The position numbers and the translations under genes were made by a program. Positions 1 through 3,708 of a DNA stretch of 5,811 bases are shown one piece after another (position 1 is the stretch's first letter; each line of letters begins with the position of its first letter). The notes under the pieces are model-generated. The model was not told where the DNA came from and did no database searches. It saw only the letters and a program-made list of their open reading frames with translations. The stretch is from an uncultured Prevotella sp. GTDB lineage: Bacteria; Bacteroidota; Bacteroidia; Bacteroidales; Bacteroidaceae. The stretch spans positions 1 through 5,811 of the forward strand of contig CALGHW010000115.1 of the NCBI GenBank assembly GCA_937916075.1, read 5' to 3'.

Positions 1-987
1 CTGAACAAAGTGCTGAACCACGAACTGCTCACCCGCGAGGAGACCAAAGCCATCCTCATCGGCATCACCCGCGACGCCTATCCCACCGAACAAATAACAG
101 CTCTGCTCACCGCCTTGCAGATGAGGGGCATCACGGTAGACGAACTGTTGGGCTTTCGCGACGGTATCCTGGAGACAGGCGTACCCGTGCCCCTGGACTG
201 TGACCGATACATCGACGTGGTGGGCACCGGAGGCGACCGCAAGAACACCTTCAACATATCCACGACAGCGTGCTTTGTCATCGCCGGAGCCGGATACAAA
301 GTGGCCAAACACGGCAACTACTCGGCTACCAGCACCAGCGGGGCCTCTAACGTGATAGCCAACCATGGCGTGAAATTCACGGACGACATCGACAAGCTCA
401 ACCGCAGCATCAATGAATGTGGCATCGTATATCTGCACGCACAACTCTTTGCACGGGCCATGAAGTTTGTGGGCCCTATCCGCAAGGCTCTCCAGTTTCC
501 CACATGCTTCAACTTGCTGGGCCCCATCGTCAATCCGGCCAAGCCGCAATGCCAATTGCTCGGTGTGGCCAACCTCGACCAGATGGCACTATATAATAAG
601 GTATATCAGAAGATTGGCATCGACTATGCCATCGTACACTCGCTGGACGGCTACGACGAGATTTCGCTCACAGGCGACTTTAAGGTGACAACCAACAGAT
701 ACGAGAAAACCTTCAGCCCGGCCGACCTCGGCTTACACCAGGCACGACCGGAGGAACTGGTGGCCGGAGCCTCAGAGGAAGAAGCCAAGGATATCTTTGA
801 CCACGTGCTCAGCAATACTGCCCTGCCCGCCCAAAAAGAGATTGTACTGGCCAACGCGGCCTTCGGCATCCAAGTGCTCGAAGGCGGAAAGAAATCGACT
901 GAAGAGTGTATCGCCATCGCCCGGGAATCCATCGACAGCGGAAAGGCCTTAGACACATTCAAGAAATTTGTAGCCCTTAACAGTTAA
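1..987 (+). CDS. trpD: Anthranilate phosphoribosyltransferase (TrpD), 5' end cut by window
   Basis: TrpD transfers the phosphoribosyl group of PRPP to anthranilate, giving N-(5-phosphoribosyl)anthranilate, the second committed step of tryptophan synthesis in the cytoplasm. Counting codons from base 1, the family motifs are GTGGD (75-79, PRPP phosphate loop) followed by KNTFNIST, KHGN (103-106) followed by a Ser/Thr-rich SGAS segment, and the metal-binding DE pair (219-220) in VHSLDGYDEIS. The C-terminal helices are complete and the gene ends at TAA 985-987. The frame is open at base 1. The GTG at 10-12 is the first conventional start visible, but the residues before it (L-N-K) fit the usual N-terminus of Bacteroidales TrpD (MKE-x-LNK...), so the true ATG most likely lies a few codons upstream of the window. 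About 328 codons are seen, close to full family length. trpC follows after 5 nt. Identity is very secure; only the start is uncertain. Confidence 0.96.
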   Translation: MNKVLNHELLTREETKAILIGITRDAYPTEQITALLTALQMRGITVDELLGFRDGILETGVPVPLDCDRYIDVVGTGGDRKNTFNISTTACFVIAGAGYKVAKHGNYSATSTSGASNVIANHGVKFTDDIDKLNRSINECGIVYLHAQLFARAMKFVGPIRKALQFPTCFNLLGPIVNPAKPQCQLLGVANLDQMALYNKVYQKIGIDYAIVHSLDGYDEISLTGDFKVTTNRYEKTFSPADLGLHQARPEELVAGASEEEAKDIFDHVLSNTALPAQKEIVLANAAFGIQVLEGGKKSTEECIAIARESIDSGKALDTFKKFVALNS

Positions 988-992
988 GCGTC

Positions 993-1781
993 ATGAAAGA
1001 CATTCTTGAAGAAATCACCCAGTGGAAACGCATCGAGGTGGAACGGATGAAGGAGCAGACTGACGAACGCTCCCTCCACCACGAAGTGGAACAGATGCTC
1101 GACAGCCCCGTGGCATCCATGCGACAGGCACTCCAGAAGTCGGCCACAGGCATCATCGCCGAGTTTAAGCGCAAGTCGCCTTCCAAGGGATGGATCAAGG
1201 AAGACGGCGAGCCGCAAGTCATTCCCACCAGCTACCAGCAGAACGGAGCGGCTGCCGTGAGCATCCTGACAGACCAGCGCTACTTCGGCGGACAGGATGA
1301 GTTTATACTGACGGCCCGACAGGCCGGACTCACTCTGCCCGTGCTCTACAAAAACTTTGTCATCGACGAATCCCAGCTGGTTCAGGCCCGTCGCTGCGGC
1401 GCATCGGCTGTATTGCTCATCGCCGCTTGCCTGAAAAAGGAGGACTACCGCTCACTGCGCCACCTGGCCCACGAACTGGGACTGGAGGTGCTGCTCGAGA
1501 TGCACAGTCGGCCCGAACTGGAATATGCCGATGACGAACCCGACTTATGGGGCATCAACAATCGTAACCTCGGGACCTTTGTCACCGACGTGCAAAACTC
1601 ATTTGACCTGGCCCCCCTGATGCCCCGCGAGGCGCTCAAAGTGAGCGAGAGCGGCATCGCCCGTCCTGATACAGTGAAGGCTCTGCGCCTGGCTGGATTC
1701 CAGGGCTTCCTCATCGGAGAAAACCTGATGAAGGCCGATGACCCCGGAGTGGCGTTAAACCAATTTATCAGCAAACTATGA
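993..1781 (+). CDS. trpC: Indole-3-glycerol phosphate synthase (TrpC), monofunctional
   Basis: TrpC closes the ring of 1-(o-carboxyphenylamino)-1-deoxyribulose-5-phosphate (CdRP), with loss of CO2 and water, to give indole-3-glycerol phosphate. The 262-residue protein is a single TIM barrel of normal length. Visible family motifs are IAEFKRKSPSKG (E57, K59, S62-P63), SILTDQRYFGG, the lysine-bearing beta-strand LYKNF (K120), LLEMH (E169), the NNRNL phosphate/substrate loop (N189, R191), KVSESGI (E219, S220) and the closing phosphate loop FLIGENLM. All residues expected for catalysis are present. One departure is that the common LRKDF segment reads LYKNF, so the residue after the catalytic lysine is Asn rather than Asp. 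The ATG lies 5 nt after the trpD stop, with no Shine-Dalgarno motif, as is usual in this phylum. Its stop overlaps the trpF start in ATGA, suggesting translational coupling. It is not fused to trpF, unlike in E. coli. Confidence 0.97.
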   Translation: MKDILEEITQWKRIEVERMKEQTDERSLHHEVEQMLDSPVASMRQALQKSATGIIAEFKRKSPSKGWIKEDGEPQVIPTSYQQNGAAAVSILTDQRYFGGQDEFILTARQAGLTLPVLYKNFVIDESQLVQARRCGASAVLLIAACLKKEDYRSLRHLAHELGLEVLLEMHSRPELEYADDEPDLWGINNRNLGTFVTDVQNSFDLAPLMPREALKVSESGIARPDTVKALRLAGFQGFLIGENLMKADDPGVALNQFISKL

Positions 1782-2446
1782 TTATCAAAGTATGCGGCAT
1801 GACAGAAGCCGCCAACATCCACGAGGTAGCCGCCCTCGGTGTCAACTGGATAGGCATGGTCTTTTATCCACCGTCGCCCCGCTACGTCAAGATGATACCC
1901 TCACAGGCAGGCATCATCCCCGACCGGGCCAACCCGGACAACGACAGCGCAATGGCAGGCTGCAAGCGGGTGGGCGTGTTTGTAGACGCCATGCCCCAAG
2001 ACATCATCACCCGAGCCGTCAACTTCCGGCTGGACTTTATCCAGCTGCACGGCCACGAGACACCTACCCTTATCCGCAACCTCCGGGCCACACTCCATCA
2101 GGACATACGGCCAGGCATCCAATTCATCAAGGCCTTCAGCATCAAGACGGCCGACGACCTGAAACAGTGTGAGGCGTATGAAGGCGTGGCCGACTATTTC
2201 CTCTTCGACACCCGTTGCCCGCAATCTGGCGGAAGCGGCCAACAGTTTGACTGGTCGATACTGGACACCTACCAAGGGCACACGCCCTTCTTGCTCAGTG
2301 GCGGCATCGGTCCAGAAGACGCTGACAGAATCAAGTCGCTCCGCCTGCCCATGATGGCCGGTATCGACCTCAACTCACGCTTCGAGACTGCACCGGGCAT
2401 CAAGGATGTCCAACTGCTTCAAACATTTATCAACCAATTAGCATAA
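1778..2446 (+). CDS. trpF: Phosphoribosylanthranilate isomerase (TrpF)
   Basis: TrpF performs the Amadori rearrangement of N-(5-phosphoribosyl)anthranilate to CdRP, the substrate of the upstream TrpC. The 222-residue TIM-barrel protein starts with the diagnostic IIKVCGM, placing the catalytic general base at C6. It continues with GMVFYPPSPRYV, the strand motif GVFVDA, DFIQLHGHE, FIKAF, FLFDTR with the general acid D144 followed by SGGSGQQFDW, then FLLSGGIGPEDA and GIDLNSRFE, which form the phosphate-binding end. The segment between SPRYV and KRVGVFV is somewhat longer than in many bacterial TrpF proteins, which I believe is common in Bacteroidales forms. The ATG at 1778 overlaps the trpC stop by 4 nt, supporting this start and coupled translation. 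trpA follows after 9 nt. Confidence 0.96.
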   Translation: MIIKVCGMTEAANIHEVAALGVNWIGMVFYPPSPRYVKMIPSQAGIIPDRANPDNDSAMAGCKRVGVFVDAMPQDIITRAVNFRLDFIQLHGHETPTLIRNLRATLHQDIRPGIQFIKAFSIKTADDLKQCEAYEGVADYFLFDTRCPQSGGSGQQFDWSILDTYQGHTPFLLSGGIGPEDADRIKSLRLPMMAGIDLNSRFETAPGIKDVQLLQTFINQLA

Positions 2447-2455
2447 CACGACAAC

Positions 2456-3232
2456 ATGAACAAGATAAACAAACTATTCAGCGAACGCGGCAACCGCAAG
2501 TTGCTCTCCCTCTACTTCTGTGCCGGATGTCCCACCCTCGACGGCACCGGCGATGTCATCAAGACCATGCAGCGCCGAGGCATCGACATGGTGGAGGTAG
2601 GTATTCCGTTCAGTGACCCTATGGCCGACGGTCCGGTGATACAGGATGCCGCCACCCACGCCTTGCGCAACGGCATGTCGCTCCGCCTGCTCTTCAGCCA
2701 GCTCCGTGACATCAAAGATGAGGTGGACATCCCGCTTGTGCTCATGGGCTACCTCAACCCCATCATGCAGTATGGACTGGAGGCCTTCTGCCAAAGTTGC
2801 GTGGAGAGTGGCGTGGCAGGGGCCATCATCCCCGACCTTCCATTTAACGACTATCTGGAAAAAGTGAAGCCACTGGCCGACAAGTATGACCTGCGCATCA
2901 TCATGCTCATCACTCCCGAGACAAGCGAGAAACGCATCCGCTTCATCGACGAGCACACAGACGGATTCATCTACATGGTGTCATCTGCCGCCACCACAGG
3001 AGCCCAGAAAAACTTTGACAAAAGCAAGCAGGACTATTTCCGCCGCATCAACGCCATGCAACTGCGCAATCCGCGCATGATAGGATTTGGCATCAGCAAC
3101 AAGCAGACGCTCGAAAGCTCACAGGCCAACGCCGCCGGCGCCATTATCGGCAGCAAGTTTGTCACCTTGCTCAGCGAGACCCAACAGGCCGACCTGGCTC
3201 TCGACCAACTGTTTGACGCCCTGTCCAAATAA
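2456..3232 (+). CDS. trpA: Tryptophan synthase alpha subunit (TrpA)
   Basis: TrpA cleaves indole-3-glycerol phosphate to glyceraldehyde-3-phosphate and indole, which is channelled to TrpB within the alpha2-beta2 complex. The protein is 258 residues, close to the usual length. The family signature VEVGIPFSDPMADGPVIQ carries both catalytic acids, E47 and D58, with the same 11-residue spacing as E49/D60 of the Salmonella enzyme. Further on are GYLNPIMQYG, IIPDLPF, the mobile loop SSAATTGA (T181, G182 matching Salmonella T183/G184), GFGIS and the phosphate-binding GSKF near the end. The loop has Ser177 where many homologues have Arg, and AGCP where AGDP is common in the first strand. No trpB is adjacent: in Bacteroides-type operons trpB sits at the operon head, so it is expected upstream of this window. 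This is the last trp gene, and a hairpin terminator starts 55 nt after its stop. Confidence 0.97.
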   Translation: MNKINKLFSERGNRKLLSLYFCAGCPTLDGTGDVIKTMQRRGIDMVEVGIPFSDPMADGPVIQDAATHALRNGMSLRLLFSQLRDIKDEVDIPLVLMGYLNPIMQYGLEAFCQSCVESGVAGAIIPDLPFNDYLEKVKPLADKYDLRIIMLITPETSEKRIRFIDEHTDGFIYMVSSAATTGAQKNFDKSKQDYFRRINAMQLRNPRMIGFGISNKQTLESSQANAAGAIIGSKFVTLLSETQQADLALDQLFDALSK

Positions 3233-3287
3233 CACCGCAGACTACCTCCGTCAAGGGTAGAAATGCTATAATAAGCGTAAAATATAC

Positions 3288-3330
3288 ACATATTTCCAAG
3301 TACAATATTATACTTGGAAATATGTTTTAT
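3288..3330 (+). terminator. Terminator of the trp operon
   Basis: This is a perfect 15-bp inverted repeat: ACATATTTCCAAGTA at 3288-3302 and its reverse complement at 3311-3325, with an 8-nt loop, followed by TTTT (3325-3328). It lies 55 nt after the trpA stop. The stem is AT-rich but long and unbroken. A-rich sequence before the left arm could give weak termination on the other strand, but no converging gene is seen. Confidence 0.75.
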
Positions 3331-3382
3331 AACATAAGCCGGAACTCTTTCGCAAGAATAGTCCTCTGGAACAGCACAGAAA

Positions 3383-3418
3383 AGTTATATATTAAATAAC
3401 TATATATCAGTTATTTAA
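3383..3418. repeat. Three alternating AGTTAT half-sites with 13-nt period
   Basis: AGTTAT at 3383-3388, its reverse complement ATAACT at 3396-3401, and AGTTAT again at 3409-3414 start exactly 13 nt apart. The last two form a longer perfect 10-bp inverted repeat (TTAAATAACT at 3392-3401 and AGTTATTTAA at 3409-3418, 7-nt spacer). The array is centred about 70-75 nt upstream of the predicted promoter -7 element. It could be a regulator-binding site, but AT-rich DNA produces such symmetry by chance, so function is inferred only. Confidence 0.4.
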
Positions 3419-3472
3419 AAAATTATACTATAATTAAAACAAAAAATCCTACTACCTTTAAGAGATTTACTA

Positions 3473-3480
3473 TACCTTTG
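3473..3480 (+). promoter_or_regulatory. Candidate -7 promoter element (TAnnTTTG)
   Basis: TACCTTTG is an exact match to the Bacteroidota housekeeping -7 consensus TAnnTTTG, which would place the transcription start at roughly 3485-3488. No TTTG-type -33 element is visible 19-21 nt upstream. A near-copy, TACCTTTA, lies exactly 20 nt upstream (3453-3460). It is the best promoter candidate between trpA and the pectinase gene, and implies a leader of about 220 nt. Confidence 0.55.
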
Positions 3481-3485
3481 CAAAC

Positions 3486-3605
3486 GTGAAATCGAAACCT
3501 CTAGCAACGGTATTCACATTGGAAAGATATTTTACCATAGAATCAATATATATTTTAAAGAGTATTATTCACACAGGGTTAAATATTAATCCCCTCATTG
3601 TTTAG
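3486..3605 (+). CDS. Possible 39-codon leader peptide (doubtful)
   Basis: A reading frame starting with GTG at 3486 and ending at TAG 3603-3605 would encode a 39-residue peptide beginning MKSKPLATVF (GTG read as Met). I recognise no homologue. It starts almost exactly at the predicted transcription start, so it would be leaderless or nearly so, and it ends 15 nt before the terminator stem, as leader peptides of attenuators often do. Against it: there is no ATG anywhere in the leader, no ribosome-binding context, and an open frame of this length can arise by chance even in AT-rich DNA. It is reported only because of its placement. Confidence 0.12.
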   Translation: MKSKPLATVFTLERYFTIESIYILKSIIHTGLNINPLIV

Positions 3606-3652
3606 TAGTAAAATTATAAGAGACCGCCTCTGTGAAGATCCGGTCTTTTTTT
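3487..3652 (+). ncRNA. Candidate leader RNA / attenuator or small RNA
   Basis: The segment is bounded by a predicted promoter on the left and an intrinsic terminator on the right, giving a transcript of about 165 nt that ends 57 nt before the pectinase start codon. Inside it, GGG-TTAA and TTAA-T-CCC (3576-3593) can form a small hairpin with one bulged base and a 3-nt loop. TTCACACAGG (3568-3577) can pair, with one mismatch, with CCTCTGTGAA (3627-3636) in the apical part of the terminator hairpin. That pairing would compete with the small hairpin for two G residues. These features suit a conditional-termination leader for the downstream gene. A free-standing small RNA is an equal alternative. 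I do not recognise a named riboswitch class. The boundaries are estimates. Confidence 0.35.
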
Positions 3653-3654
3653 AT
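3618..3654 (+). terminator. Intrinsic terminator upstream of the pectinase gene
   Basis: The stem AGACCG (3621-3626) pairs with CGGTCT (3641-3646), extended outward through G-U and A-T pairs to 3618/3649 and capped by a small TCT/AGA inner stem with a GTGA loop. It is followed by seven T residues (3646-3652). This is a textbook Rho-independent terminator on the + strand. It sits 340 nt downstream of the trp terminator with only one candidate promoter between them, so it must end either a small RNA or the leader of the next gene. Confidence 0.75.
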
Positions 3655-3668
3655 TCACCACGGTGAAT
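3653..3668. promoter_or_regulatory. 16-bp dyad between terminator and start codon
   Basis: ATTCACC (3653-3659) and GGTGAAT (3662-3668) form a perfect 7-bp inverted repeat with a 2-nt spacer, immediately after the terminator T-run and 40 nt before the ATG. The tight symmetry suits an operator; as RNA the 2-nt loop would force the inner pair open. ATTCAC also occurs at 3512-3517 and 3567-3572 in the leader, so GTGAAT at 3663-3668 could pair with any of the three copies. Function is inferred. Confidence 0.35.
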
Positions 3669-3708
3669 CCCTACCAACAGAATCATTAAAAACCAATAAA
3701 TATAAGAC

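Noticed and set aside
2474..2956. 160-codon open frame on the minus strand inside trpA
   Set aside because: It lies wholly opposite a well-supported trpA, its translation has no recognisable domain, and long antisense frames are expected from the codon bias of these genes.
1..3232. A novel system inside the trp gene block
   Set aside because: All four genes are full or near full length with intact catalytic residues and the expected operon spacing; no extra gene or insertion is present.
3034..3291. Minus-strand 85-codon frame spanning the trpA end and the intergenic start
   Set aside because: Most of it is antisense to trpA, no promoter faces it, and its start lies in the left arm of the trp terminator.
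3233..3708. CRISPR array, insertion sequence or tRNA in the intergenic gap
   Set aside because: No regularly spaced direct repeats of CRISPR length, no transposase fragment or terminal repeats, and no tRNA cloverleaf were found; the repeats present are short hairpins and half-sites.
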